A stretch of DNA of 64,000 bases from Megachile rotundata. Lineage: Eukaryota; Arthropoda; Insecta; Hymenoptera; Megachilidae. Each line of letters starts with the position of its first letter. Positions within the stretch are counted from its first letter, which is position 1. This document shows, one piece after another, positions 11,196 to 23,000 of the stretch. Both the position numbers and the translations under genes were made by a program. Location of the stretch: positions 13,063,926 to 13,127,925 of the forward strand of contig NC_134984.1 in the NCBI RefSeq assembly GCF_050947335.1, read 5' to 3'. The notes below the pieces were generated by a model. It was given only the letters and a program-made list of their open reading frames with translations, was not told the origin of the DNA and ran no database searches.

Positions 11196-13027
11196 TTAAC
11201 CATCATGATTTAGAAATGTACGTTTATTCTCGAGTTCCGTAATTTTATTTGCTAGCCTCCGACGAATTGCTTTCATTTCTTTAATTGCTCGTCTTGCTTT
11301 TTTCATTTCCCTATGGTCATCTTTCTTCTTCAATCTATTTATTTTCGAATTTCGTGGAATTTTGTTTCTTTTGGATCTTTTTTTTCTGTTTCTAATCTGT
11401 AAAAGTATAAGAAGATATTTGTGTATCGACTATTTGTAATGATCTGATTATTATATCGTCTCGTGCTATATTTCCATGTGTTGTTAATGGAAGTGTTCGG
11501 TGGTGGGGGTACGTCAATGATAAGAGAACGTCGATAGTGGTGGGGGCATTTCTGCGTGCGCATAAATAGTAAAGTGTCATTAGTGCACATGCGCTAAGTA
11601 GCGGAGAGCATACACTAGTGCGCGTGCGCTGTAGTGATGAGAACAAACACTAGTGCGCATGCGCCGTGTCGGTGGAGGGGATAGCACTATTGAGCGTGCG
11701 CTGCGACGGTGGAGGGGGTACTTATTAGTGCGCATACATCGTTGTGGCGGGTTAGTCGCTTGCGCGTGCGCTATGATGTATCATTAGCGCGCAAGCTTTG
11801 GATAGCGGGAGTGTTATGAATGCGGTGATAATATAATATAAATCTACTATTGAAATAAAGAAAAAAATATAAAGTAGATGCAGCAATCATTTATTAAAAC
11901 ATGACACAAACCCAATGTACAATATTTTGAAGTATTATAATTCCTTGTCTACATGTAACAATAAATACTTCATTTAGAACTGCTTTGAAATTAAACACCT
12001 CACACCTTAATCACTGTTACAATTGAGCATGGATGAGATTAAACACGAAATGATTATCCATTGACTTACGTGAACATTCAATCGCATACGAGTTAATCTC
12101 CTATCTTGAGCTCTTTTGTAACGTTGCCAAAGCTTGCTACAAATTTCAGCGGCACGAAGTAACTTTGATCTTAATTTCTGGTTTGAAATACTGTTAATCA
12201 AGGAGACTATTTTTCCCATGTTAAAGTCGTCTTGTCCTCCACCCTGGTCACAAATTATAATGTATGTAGACATTCTATTTCTATAGAGGTCTGTCATATA
12301 TATTGCAAAGCATTTTCATATTAATCTAATTAGAAATATTTAACAAATCTTCAGATTCCTAGGTTTAATACATTCTTTAGATTTTCAAATTTCTAGATTT
12401 TGAGATCTTTACCCATATCCCTAAATCTCCATAGATCTCAAAATCCCTAGATACTCAGATTCTAGGATCTATCTTCTAGGTTTCCATATCTTTTAAATCC
12501 CTATATGCCTATATTTCTATATTTGTACTAGATCTTTATATCGATTTCTTTAAAAACAAATCTTTGTACGAATAAAATATCGTTCTACTCGAATACATAT
12601 AATTGCTATTGACATCTACCAATTCGATGAACGTGCAGTCCCAGTCAGTCCCATCATGCTGACATTGCATACTTGCTTTCTCGACCTGTTCCGTAATTTC
12701 GGTGTTTTTCGTGCAATAAGCAAGTACCCAACTTTTAGGTACATCGATCACAGGTAAGATCTTCCACACTTTCGCCGTGATGTCATCCAACATTTTCAGA
12801 GACGTTTGGTTGCTAAATGTGTGGAATTCGGTGGGTACTTCCATCTTGGACATGTCTTCCTCTGGCGTGAAATGTACATGATAGCGCTGAGGAAAGAAAA
12901 ACTTCGTGCTTGATATTGTAATTTATTATCTAATTTTTGTATTTACTTGCAGTTCTTTCGTATTGGCCAATTTGAATGTTATGGTACAAATAAAGAGCCA
13001 CTTGATTATTGTTAAGAATCTTAACAT
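11196..13027 (-). CDS. Unrecognised gene: signal-peptide exon plus basic C-terminal exon
   Basis: The proposed exons are 13027-12947, 12886-12620, 12243-12070 and 11396-11196, all phase 0, giving 240 aa. Exon 1 encodes an apparent signal peptide (MLRFLTIIKWLFICTITFKL). Exon 2 has three cysteines near its end (AYCTKN, SMQCQHD, WDCTF), fitting a secreted domain. Exon 3 ends at an excellent GTAAGT donor. Exon 4 is very rich in Lys/Arg with coiled-coil character (KKARRAIKEMKAIRRRLANK). A minus-strand AATAAA at 11123-11128 follows the stop. The exon 2 donor (TTG/GTAGATG) and exon 3 acceptor (ACCAG) are weak. If they are not used, exon 2 reads on to a stop at 12536 (143-aa secreted protein) and exons 3-4 belong to something else. 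I do not recognise the family. Confidence 0.5.
11490..11815. repeat. Minisatellite of about 35-38 bp carrying NRF-1-like palindromes
   Basis: Seven to eight degenerate units lie in an intron of the gene above. Each contains TGCGCATGCGC or a near variant: 11553-11562, 11584-11595, 11619-11630, 11654-11665, 11691-11702, 11729-11739, 11761-11772 and 11785-11796. Between sites is a G-rich linker such as GGTGGAGGGG. The core matches the NRF-1/Ewg consensus YGCGCAYGCGCR. Confidence 0.75.
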
Positions 13028-14160
13028 CGAGTATTAAGTTTTAGTTAAATCTTCCTTTTACGCCCAGTACGAAACATTTTATTTGGATTGGCAACTGAAA
13101 ATCTGTTATGAATATTAGTATTAGTAAAAGTGCAATCTAAAGATAATACAAATGCAATATTTTAAACTCAAGAATTATCATATACATATTTATTCAGTAG
13201 ATTTTAGGTAGAAAGAAGTAAACACGAAATATAAAGAAATTAAAAGAAATAAAAAATGAATTTAACATTATCATAATACGAATAACTTCCTTGCATAAAT
13301 TTATAATTTACATTATTAATATTACTGTCATCCAATTTTCGTTTCACGACTAAAAGCGATTATGTCTTTTAATAATAAAAGACATTTTACCTAGTCGAAA
13401 AAATGAACCTCTGCATTCATTAAAACTTTTTTAAACATTTTCTTCGTGCATATAATAATTCCTGTTAGGTCCATGCTTTTACAGGTTACATCAGTCCTGA
13501 GGTTACCTCTCGCGAAATAGAATTCAATCATCGAATTAAATTCAATGAAACTTGCTCGTAATCCGTATCAGAAAAGAGACATAATTAATCGAAACAGGCT
13601 GATCACCGTAACAATAATTACAATAAAAAACCACGCGATTACTAGTAAAATGACCAACATAAAGAACGACAGATACAATGTTATTAATTGCAACGAAGAA
13701 AAGACGCAATAGGGAAAATCGATGATCAATATATCGTTTTGTTCAGGGCCGGTTGCGAGAGGGGTGCAGGCGATGCAAAAGGTAACAAAATGGAGAAAGA
13801 AAATAAAGGAAATAAAATGAGGAAATCACATTGCTGCATATATTAATATTTCTTTTATTTTTATATTTTATTTTCTGTAATATTATTATTATTTTCATGT
13901 ATTGGTATCAAGTTTTTGTACCGTAAAAAAGAAATTGCTTGGAATCCGAAAATATGGCAAATGTGTTCCTTTCTGGGAAGGGCCGGGTCTGAATCCAGGA
14001 ATTTTGAAACCTATTAGCAGATAGAGGCGACAAGGTTGCACCAAGAAATTCGTTACTTCACGAACGTACCGGGGTCTGGTAAGATACATATACGATTGCG
14101 TCATCGGTTAAAAAGAAATTTTCGAAGAATCTTTTTTCTGGTATTTTGATACATTTATGA
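13028..14160. other. Unique intergenic stretch
   Basis: No gene is supported. CAGGGCCGG at about 13745 resembles a hAT-type transposon end, but no partner end is visible. A second GGGCCGGG lies near 13980 in the same orientation. The sequence between is AT-rich and unremarkable. Confidence 0.4.
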
Positions 14161-14164
14161 TCGT

Positions 14165-15240
14165 GTACCTAAAATAAAATCTGGAAGTTTGAGAATGAAT
14201 TTTGGAATTTGGGAAAGATCGCAATTTGCAGAATTTGTAATTTTGGGAATTTTGGGAATTTTGGGAACTTAGGGAATTTTGGGAATTATGGGAATTTTGG
14301 GAATTTTGGGAATTTGGGGATTTGGGGATTCGAGAAAGAGGGATTTGGGGAATTTCGAAATTTGGGAACTTGATGGTATAGGAAATTTGAGAATTTGGTG
14401 ATGTGGGAATTTTGGAGCTTTGAGAATTTAGGAAACTTGAGAGATTTGGAAGATTTGGGAATTTGGAGATTTTGAGATTCGAGAAAGAGGGATTTAGGGA
14501 ATATTGGGATCTAGGACTTGATGGTATGGGAAATTTGAGAATTTGCTGATGTGGGAATTTTGGAGCTTTAAGAATTTAGGAAACTTGAGAGATTTGGAAA
14601 ATTTGAGAATTTGGGGATTTGGAGATTCGAGAAAGAGGGATTTAGGGAATATTGGGATCTAGGACTTGATGGTATAGGAAATTTGAGAATTTGCTGATGT
14701 TGGAATTTTGGAGCTTTGAGAATTTAGGAAACTTGAGAGATTTGGAAGATTTAGAAGATTGAGGATTTAGAGGATTTGGGAATTTGGAGATTTGAGGATT
14801 CGAGAAATTTAGAGAACTGGGAAATTTAGGGATTTTGTAACGTAGAAAGTTTGAAGATGTGGAAATTTGTGAAATTGAAGCCTTGGGAACTTAGGGATTT
14901 TGGAAGCTTCGAAAAGCTCAGAGATTTGGGGATTTTGAAAATTTGGAACTTTGGGAATTTAGTAAATTGGAAAGATTTTGAAAACTTGGGAATTTGGGAA
15001 ATTTGGAGAACTTTGGAATTTAGTGGTTTTGTAATATGGAAGGATTTGGAGACTTGTGAAATTTGTAGTTTTGAGAATTTATTAGAAACTTGAGAATTTG
15101 AGAAATTCAAGTTAGTGATTCAAATTTATGAGCAATTTCCTAATTTATGAAATTTGAGAATCTGATAAATTTCAGTATTCAGAGAATTACGAAATTTCAG
15201 AATTTGTGTACATGAGAGATTAGGGAAACTTAATTTACAG
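14165..15240. repeat. G-rich minisatellite (GGGAATTTT type) with about 148-bp higher-order repeat
   Basis: It starts with short units of GGGAATTTT and passes into a mosaic of AATTTGGGA-like monomers. A higher-order unit beginning GATTCGAGAAAGAGG recurs at 14327, 14476 and 14624 (spacing 149 and 148); a fourth, altered start lies at 14797. ORFs here are repeat artefacts. Confidence 0.85.
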
Positions 15241-15866
15241 ATTTGAGCATTTACGAACTCAAAAAAATAATCTGGAAAATCCGAAGATGCATTTCACAAT
15301 ATTCAACATACAATCTGTTATTGATCCAAGTACTCTCGTACGCAATAAACATGTGCGTCTGCTCATTTTACCAATAAAAATCATTGAGCTAATGATCTTC
15401 GTATGAACTGTATCCGATGCAAACATTTCTTCGTCGAAGTAATGATGCAGTATTCTATGAATTGGGATACAATCGCATTGGAATTTACGATTTCGTAACA
15501 TTCGTAAATATTTTCTTACCATTCATTCTTTTTAATGCGTGTCATATTACGATTAAACTTCTGTAAATAGAGTAATATTATTAATAAAAATATCATCTAA
15601 TATGTTTTTTGAATTCGTCTCGATGTCCTCAAATGCTGTAAATAATACAAAATGTATGTTCCTATTTAAAAAACCTAAGATGACCTTGACTTTGTCAAGA
15701 GAACAAATTCTTTTCAAAATTTAATTTATTAATATTTATTGTGCACTTCATACCCTGCAAATATTGTTGTAAACTTTTTTTTTGTAAGGTGACTGCAAGT
15801 GGGAGAAAAATTGTGAGTAGCGTTACTGGCAACATCCTGTATATTATTTATATTATTATATGTATA
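15241..15866. other. Unique stretch between repeats
   Basis: No supported gene. An isolated mariner-like end, read on the minus strand as TACAGGATGTTGCCAGTAAC, lies at about 15819-15838 without a visible partner. Confidence 0.35.
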
Positions 15867-15870
15867 ATAT

Positions 15871-16312
15871 CATTATTTAAATAATAAATAATATTTTACA
15901 ATAAATATTTACTTATTTAATGTACCTTGAAATATTTAGCTTTGTAATAAATGTTTATTATATTTCTTTACAATTATATTTTTTAATAAACAATATTATT
16001 ATCGTTACTATTTATTATATTTTTATTTTGTATTTTTTTTATTATTAGTATGGTATTGCATTATGCAGTGTTCGATGTTTTATTCATTATACAAATATTA
16101 TTATTTAAATAATAAATAACTTTTTACAACAAATATTTACTTATTTACCCTTACCTTGAAATATTTAACTTTATAATAAATGTTTATTATATTTCTTTAC
16201 AATAATACTTTCTTAATAAACAATATTATTATCGCTATTATTTATATTTTTATTTTTTTTATTATTATAAGTACGGTATTACATTATGCAGCGTCCGATG
16301 TTTAATTCATGA
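15871..16312. repeat. AT-rich tandem duplication, about 228-bp unit
   Basis: Copy 1 (about 15871-16086) and copy 2 (about 16099-16312) share the same order of blocks: TTATTTAAATAATAAATAA, ACCTTGAAATATTTA, TGTTTATTATATTTCTTTAC, and finally ATTATGCAG with CGATGTTT. They have diverged by scattered substitutions and small indels. Confidence 0.8.
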
Positions 16313-16405
16313 ACCAACGCCATGCGTGGCTGCATCGAAGCAGTAACGACCATCGTAACAGAAATGTAAATCGTCAAATATAAGTCTAACACCATAGATT
16401 TACAG

Positions 16406-16780
16406 ACCTTATGGTCTATGTACCGAAGGAACAAAGCTTTCGCAGAACGTGGGGATTGTCGACCGCAAGAGATTAAACGATTAAAGAACAGCGATTACAA
16501 ACGTCTGGTCGACTGTAGCCAGAAAAATGGCAGGAGAAAACACAATAGTTTAATCGCATGTGTAAACACATGTCGCGATAATCTTACACTTTTCAGGGAT
16601 TTTCCCTACCATCCTTGGTGGTATAAATTCGTAGAGGAAAGCTCTCGTTGCATCTCTCTTCGGGAAATTCGAGATTTTGAAGGTAGCGTGAAATTAGTTA
16701 CTTTACGTGACAAACTTTTGAGTGAAGGATTTAATACGGTTTTGCTAGAGAAGTTCTTGAAGATGTTCATAGGGTTACAG
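16406..16780 (+). CDS. Weak candidate exon, unrecognised
   Basis: This 125-codon open stretch is flanked by an acceptor (GATTTACAG) and a donor (TTACAG/GTATGA). The product has Cys and Trp residues (LIACVNTCRDNL, FPYHPWWYKF) and an amphipathic end (LLSEGFNTVLLEKFLKMFIG). It joins in phase to a possible next exon after the acceptor ATATTGCAG at about 16930 (IGKFVKDELLHFYLS), which soon runs into a minisatellite. No known domain and no upstream exon were identified. It could be a chance ORF or a decayed gene. Confidence 0.25.
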
Positions 16781-16849
16781 GTATGATTTTTTGAACACTG
16801 CGTTGTAATAATGTGGAAGATTATATTATTATTGTTATTTCCAACTTCT

Positions 16850-17970
16850 GTATTTCTGAATTTTTAAATATTACTGTTTCTAAATTTTCTAATTCTTAAA
16901 TTCCCAAATTTGGACATTTGCATATTGCAGATTGGAAAATTTGTAAAAGATGAATTGTTGCATTTCTATCTTTCTACATCCTCAAATTCTATAGCTCCAA
17001 ATTTCTATACCTTCAATTTCTATATTTACAAATTTCTAGACTTCCAATTCCTACATTTACAAATTTATATATTTTCAATTCCTACATTTACAAATTTCTA
17101 TATCTTGAATTTTCACATTCTCAAATTTCAGTATCCCCAACTTCCACATTCTCAAATTCTCAAATTTCTAAATCCACATATGTCCAAATCTTCACATCCT
17201 AGGTTCCACACATCCTCAAATTTCTACATCTTCACGCCTACGTATTCCCAAATCTCCACATCCCTGAATCCTCACATCCCCAAATTTCCACATCTTCAAA
17301 TTCTCACATCCCCAAATTTCCACATCTTCAAATTCTCATATCCCCAAATTTCCACATCTTCAAATTCTCATATCCCCAAATTTCCACATTTCTAAGTTTC
17401 TAAATTTCCAAACTTTCAAATTGCCAAATTCTCAAATCCCCAACTCTCCAAGTCCTCAAATGTCCAAACATCCATATCCACAAGTTTCAAACTCTCCAAA
17501 TTTCCCAAATTTCTCAAATCCCCAAATATTTCATCCACAAACCTTTGAATCCCTGGATCCTCACATCCTCTAACCCTCACATCTTCATTTCCACATATCC
17601 CCAAATCTCCACATCCTCAAATCTCTACATCTTCACATTCTTATATCACCACATCTTCACATCTCTAAATTTTTAAATTTCCAAATTTCCAAACTTCCAA
17701 ATTGCCAAATTCTCAAATCCCCAACCCTCCAAGTCCCCAAATGTCCAAACATCCCTATCCTCAAATTTCCCAAATTTCCAAACATCCAAATTGCCAAATC
17801 CTCAAATCCCCAACCTTCCAAGTCCCCAAATTTCCAAACATCCCTATCCTCAAATTTCCCAAATTTCCAAACTTCCAAATTTTTCAAATTCTTCAAATTC
17901 CCAAATATTTCATCCCCAAATCCTTAAACTCCACAAACCCTAAAATTCCCAAATACCCAAATTCACATCG
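16850..17970. repeat. C-rich minisatellite (CCAAATTTCCA type)
   Basis: Degenerate monomers of AAATTTCCAMATYCTC type, with variants CACATCCCC and CACATCTTC. Near 17700-17890 an 89-bp unit (CCCCAACCYTCCAAGTCCCC plus flanks) is duplicated, and a related third copy is near 17430. The complement is the same family as the G-rich blocks. Confidence 0.85.
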
Positions 17971-18239
17971 ATATGCAATAATCTACAACGTGCCATTACA
18001 AGCAATAATACTGTTTACGAAGCATCGTGCTTCTCTGTTAACCATTGTTCTCAAGTATTATCTAACCTCAGTGTTAACTGGAGTAACAATGCTCCTCTTC
18101 AATTTTTATAAATCTCTTCGAGCTGATACAATCGGATTCACTGTCAGATTGCATAAATAACTTCTTACTCTTAATTATCAATACAAAGATTGTTTCGAAG
18201 GCGTTTATTAGCATCTTTCTTAACGAGAACCCGTAACGG

Positions 18240-18439
18240 TTCTTAATTAAGACTCATTTCTGAATTGTGTCTGTCTTTTAAACAAAACTCAGATTTCCAC
18301 GAAGCAGCGTTAAATTAAAAGATCGCTGAAAATCGCATGTGTTTCTTAATTAACTGAAACTCATTTCTGAAATATGTCTGTCTTTCAAACAAAACTCAGA
18401 TTTCCACGAAGTTAAATTAAAAGATCGTTGAAAATCGCA
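18240..18439. repeat. Two-copy tandem duplication, 103-bp offset
   Basis: Copies starting at 18240 and 18343 share TTCTTAATTAA, ACTCATTTCTGAA, ACAAAACTCAGATTTCCACG and TTAAATTAAAAGATCG. The second lacks a few bases (GCAGC) after CCACGAA. Confidence 0.85.
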
Positions 18440-18985
18440 AAATAAATTACGAGGTTAATTGATTAATTAAATAACAAAGAGCGTTGTTCGTAGGAATCAT
18501 TTTTTTCACGTAATTTAGCGGCGATGAAATTGTACGAGACGTAGTACTGCTTAATTACTTGTGACAAGTCTCGAGATAGAGCTCTTTATTGTTCTCGTTA
18601 TAACCATTTAACCCTTCAACGATTTCGACCCGGTAGAGAATCCTTGATTCCTTCTATCTCGCTTTCTCTGGCGTCTAGCCAACTTCGGAAAAGGGAAAAC
18701 TCTCACGTGTTTATCATTTTAAGTTCTCCAGATTTTTGTAGGAGTTTATTTACTTGAAAAGGTGCGTTCTTTGAGGGCGAAAGTGGGTCGTTCGTGGCAC
18801 AAATCTGTGAAATCGGTTCAAGGATTTCTTGAGCGGGTTAATCTTTCACAGCTGAAATTAGTTGCAGCATTTTGCAACGGTGATTGCATGGATACGGTGC
18901 AAAAAATATTTGAACACGTACATAAAATTTTGCGCGTGACTTAATGTTTTTAAAAATGAAACTTACTGAAATTTTCACTGTTTGT
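18440..18985. other. Unique stretch
   Basis: No supported gene or element. A 60-codon open frame near 18762-18944 has no family signal. Confidence 0.35.
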
Positions 18986-18989
18986 GATA

Positions 18990-19330
18990 AACTTAAAGGT
19001 ACATTAATCAATTTTCAAATTCTCACATTGCCAGATTTTGAAGTTTTGAAATTTGAAATTTTCACTTTGTTCGATTTCGAAATTTTCAAACTTTCACTTC
19101 TTCATATTTTTAGATTTTCAAATTTGCGATTTCTCAGATTTCCAAATTTTGAAATTCTTAGGTTTTGCAATGTGTAAACTTTTTAACATTCCAATCTTCA
19201 AATTTCTAAATCTCCAGTCATCGAAATTTTCAAATTTTCAAACTCTCAAATTTGCAAATGTAAGATGTGCAAATTTTAAAATGATCAAATTTACAAATTC
19301 ATAAAATCCTGAATTTAGAGGTTTTCAAAT
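18990..19330. repeat. Degenerate C-poor/T-rich minisatellite
   Basis: Loose TTTCAAATTTTCA and TTTTGAAATTT monomers, more decayed than the neighbouring blocks. Short ORFs rich in Phe/Leu/Lys come from the repeat. Confidence 0.6.
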
Positions 19331-19552
19331 CCGAAAACACACGTTGATACAAGTACTGTCGCTCATATCAACGCATAAAACGGCAATATAACGAGAGTCT
19401 ACTATAAACATTTCCGACGACATCAATTTGCAAACGTAAGATGTGCAAATTTAAAAATGATCAAATTTACAAACTCCTGAATTTAGAATTAAAAACGGCA
19501 ATATAATGAGAGTCAACTACAAACATTTTCGACATCAGACAAAAACCGTGGC
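19252..19552. repeat. Direct duplication ending in a pogo-like sequence
   Basis: Two copies begin GCAAAYGTAAGATGTGCAAA (about 19252 and 19430) and include GATCAAATTTACAAA and CTGAATTTAGA. Each ends with AACGGCAATATAAYGAGAGT and CAAACATTT or ATAAACATTT. The first has an extra 60-70 bp in its middle. Confidence 0.75.
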
Positions 19553-19839
19553 GGGAAATTTGAATTCGCTCGAACAAGCGCATTGAGTATTCATCTCCTC
19601 TACTCATATCAAATCACATATTTTTGTTTCATAACGCATCATAATAGGTTATTAAACGTTTATCGTTAAAATAATATAGTGATCTTTAAATAACGCGTAT
19701 CTGACACCAGCGAAATACATGAACGACTCGAAACGATGACGTGTTTCCCCCTACCTTCGTTCACCGGGATTTCCTGACAATGGAGCACGCTACAACCGGG
19801 CATTTCCAACATCGTAGAAGTAACGACCTAACGTTGTAT

Positions 19840-20058
19840 ACCGGTTAAACACTGTGAAAAGGATCCGTGTTCGATGGATAACTGTGACACTGGACTCGTG
19901 AGTATGTGAACTCGTGGTGGGGAACAACTGGCTCGAGGAGCCAGTTCAAGGCATCCCGATTCCGCTTTTCACTCCGCGTTTCAGTCCAGCTTCGTTCTGC
20001 CAAACAATCGGACGTTTTTTCGTTTTAGAGAGACTTTTCACTTAGGACGATCTGCGAA
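19840..20058 (+). promoter_or_regulatory. Candidate serpin promoter and 5' UTR
   Basis: GC-richer sequence just upstream of the proposed serpin first exon. TCAGTCC at 19981-19987 matches the arthropod initiator TCAGT, 78 bases before the ATG. A perfect inverted repeat with 9-bp arms (AACTGGCTC/GAGCCAGTT, centre GAG) spans 19926-19946. Both are inferred from sequence only. Confidence 0.4.
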
Positions 20059-23000
20059 ATGTTGTTTCATCCGGTGAGTGATCAAATATTTTCATATTTA
20101 ACAAGGACGCACTCTTTCATTGATTTTAACTATTGTTATTATTATCACGTTAGTTATGTGTATGATCAATTTGTAATTTTGATGTAGCTCTAACGTTGAT
20201 GGTGGAATTTTGTTGAATATGGCACGTTTTGTTGGTGGTTTCATTTTTATTGTGGATAATGGATATATTACTTTATATTATATTTCAAGAGAAGCAGTCG
20301 AAGTTTCGTTGAATAATTATGATAGCTAGAGAGGAATGATAACCAGTGTGGATTTAGAGATCGACGGATCGAGGAATCTGAGAAGTACAAATTTTGAGGT
20401 AGAGGTAATAGAGATATAGATGTAGGTGTAGGTATAGGGTTCTGGGTAGTTTAGCGATCTGAGGTGCTGTGATCTAAGGATATGTGGGCATAGGTGTATG
20501 GGGACATAGGAATCGGGGGGTATAACGATGTAGGTATGTAGGGATCTAGGGGTATGACAATGTAGGAATATAGGGATCTAGGGGTATGACGATGAAGAGA
20601 TGTGGAGATCTAGAAGTATGACTATACAGAGATATGGAGACTTAGGGATATAACGATGTAGGGATATTCGGATCTAGGAGTACAACAATGTAGAGATGTA
20701 GAGATCTAGGAGTATGATTATACAGAGATATGGAGACTTAGGGTATAACGAATAGGAACATAGGGATCTAGGGCTACAAGGAGGTAGGCATGTAGGGGCC
20801 TTAGTGTGTAACGTCATAGACATGTAGGAGCCTTGGGGTGTAACGTCATACACATGTAGGGGCCTTGAGGTGTAACGTCATAAGCATATAAGGATCTAAG
20901 GGTATAACGCTATAAAGCTATAGGGATCTAAGAGTTTAGCAATGTAAGGATCTAGGCAACTAAATCTAGGAAACTATGAGTGGAAGTAAATCTGGGAAAA
21001 TCCGATGAAATAAGGACGTGGAGAAATTCCAATTTTGCGACCAATTGTGCTATACATCTAAGTCTAAGTGTATACACTTATAACATAGAGAGTGGTATAC
21101 AAATAGGGATATAAGAAAGTACTGATCTACAAATATAGAGTTACTGGGATATCAAAACCTAGGTATACAGTATTCCACATATGGAGAAATCTAAATATCT
21201 ACAAATCTACAGATTTAGAGCTATACAATGTAGAAATATATGTAGGGATTAATAGCATTTGTCATTTCAATTATACCAAAATTCTACCAAAAAGTTGCCA
21301 ACAAGTGTTTTATAAAACGAAATCTGTAATAAACCACGACTAAATTATTCACGTTTCTCCTAAATTTATTTCTCATCAGTGAAGAGTTGTAACGGATGAC
21401 CCCTATGTTACTACAGCGATAACTTATCGCATTGCATACAGTTTTCGCACTTTTCTTTGTTTCTATCCGCTTCCTCAGTGCTCATCCAAATGCCACAAGC
21501 TGGTTATATAAAAACAGACGTTTTTTCGCTAAGAATTGACATCAGCCTTCCTCGAGTCGTGAAGGACATCTTCGAATGACTCCTTCGTTGAGTAATCTTT
21601 GGAAGGGCGATATCACATGGAAATTCCGCCTGCTTTAATGATAAAAATGTTGTTATAAACTGCAACAATTAACCCTAAACACTTCTCTTCTTCAGTTTAT
21701 TCACAGATTTGAAAAACGATAAAAATGGGGATTTTTTCAATGTTGATGTTTGTTGATGTTAGAAATCATGTGTTGATGTTTATTTTTGCTTGATGTTTAC
21801 TTTTTTTTATTAGGATGTATTTTCGATGATCATAATCCCAAAGAAAGTTGACTTCTATTTCTACAGCGAACGTGTATTAAATTAATCGTTAAACGTGTTT
21901 AACGATTTTTGAGCCTCGCTAATCGTTGTTGATAATTTGTTTTTAATTCGACTTCTCTTGTGTTTGGACATCGGTTGCTGATTATGTATGCTGTGCGTGT
22001 TTCGCTTACTATACCGAACACGTACTCCGACCAAGAATTTATTCGTGATGTGTGTTTTCGTTGTCATTGGTAGATTTTTACAACCATTTTGTGAGAACCG
22101 ACATATTCACGAAATGTGTCTGCGCTGGATTTAAAATATCTTCGAACAAAGATATTTTATCCTTCGAATTTCATTGATTTTTAATTGTATTCATTTTTTA
22201 TTGCTCTAATATTTTTAGATATAAAATTCCGTATATTCGAAAATAATTTATGTTCAAATCTGTATATTCTCTAATTGAGTAAACTTAGCTGATAATAAAA
22301 GTCAGAGTTTCAAAATTACCAAAATTATGTCAGCAGAAAATATTCGTTCACAGACTGCATAAAAATGTGCATAAAAATATATACAATATACTATAAATTG
22401 CATGTCATTATTCGAAAGCAGATTTCTCGAGAAAAAGCAGAAATAAATAGAAAAATATGCACGAGTGAAATTGAAGATCGTCAAACGAGGAAATGAAAAG
22501 TTGCATACGAAATTACGTAAAATCCGCGCTACTGTTTGCGTAAATGGTAATTGAAACGTGGGTTATAATCAAGCGACTTTTCCACGTGCGAAACTGTCAC
22601 ATCGAAAACAAACATACAGAGGTGTGGTGTTTTCTCTCGCTTTCGTCACACGATACTCGTCATACGTTAATTTCAGATAAGAAAGCTGGACTCTATGATG
22701 TCACGGTTTGCTTGTTGCTTTCACTCGCATGAGCAATTGCTTCTTTCGTCCCAGATTCTTACACACAAATCTCGTTACACCTTTAGTGACTTTTACACTT
22801 TTATAACAATTAGTAAATTTTATTTTTTATTACATAACAAATTTTTAGTTGCAAGTTTTTATTTTATGGCAAGTTAGTACGTTTTCATTTCAGTGTACAG
22901 GGTTCTAGGATTATAAGGATCTTAAGATTTTTGGATATAGTATTTAGAATTTTTATTAATAAATTTTAATTTAATAACATATTCCGGCAGGCACATAAAT

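Noticed and set aside
13744..13760. hAT transposon end (CAGGGCCGG)
   Set aside because: No matching opposite end or 8-bp target duplication is visible.
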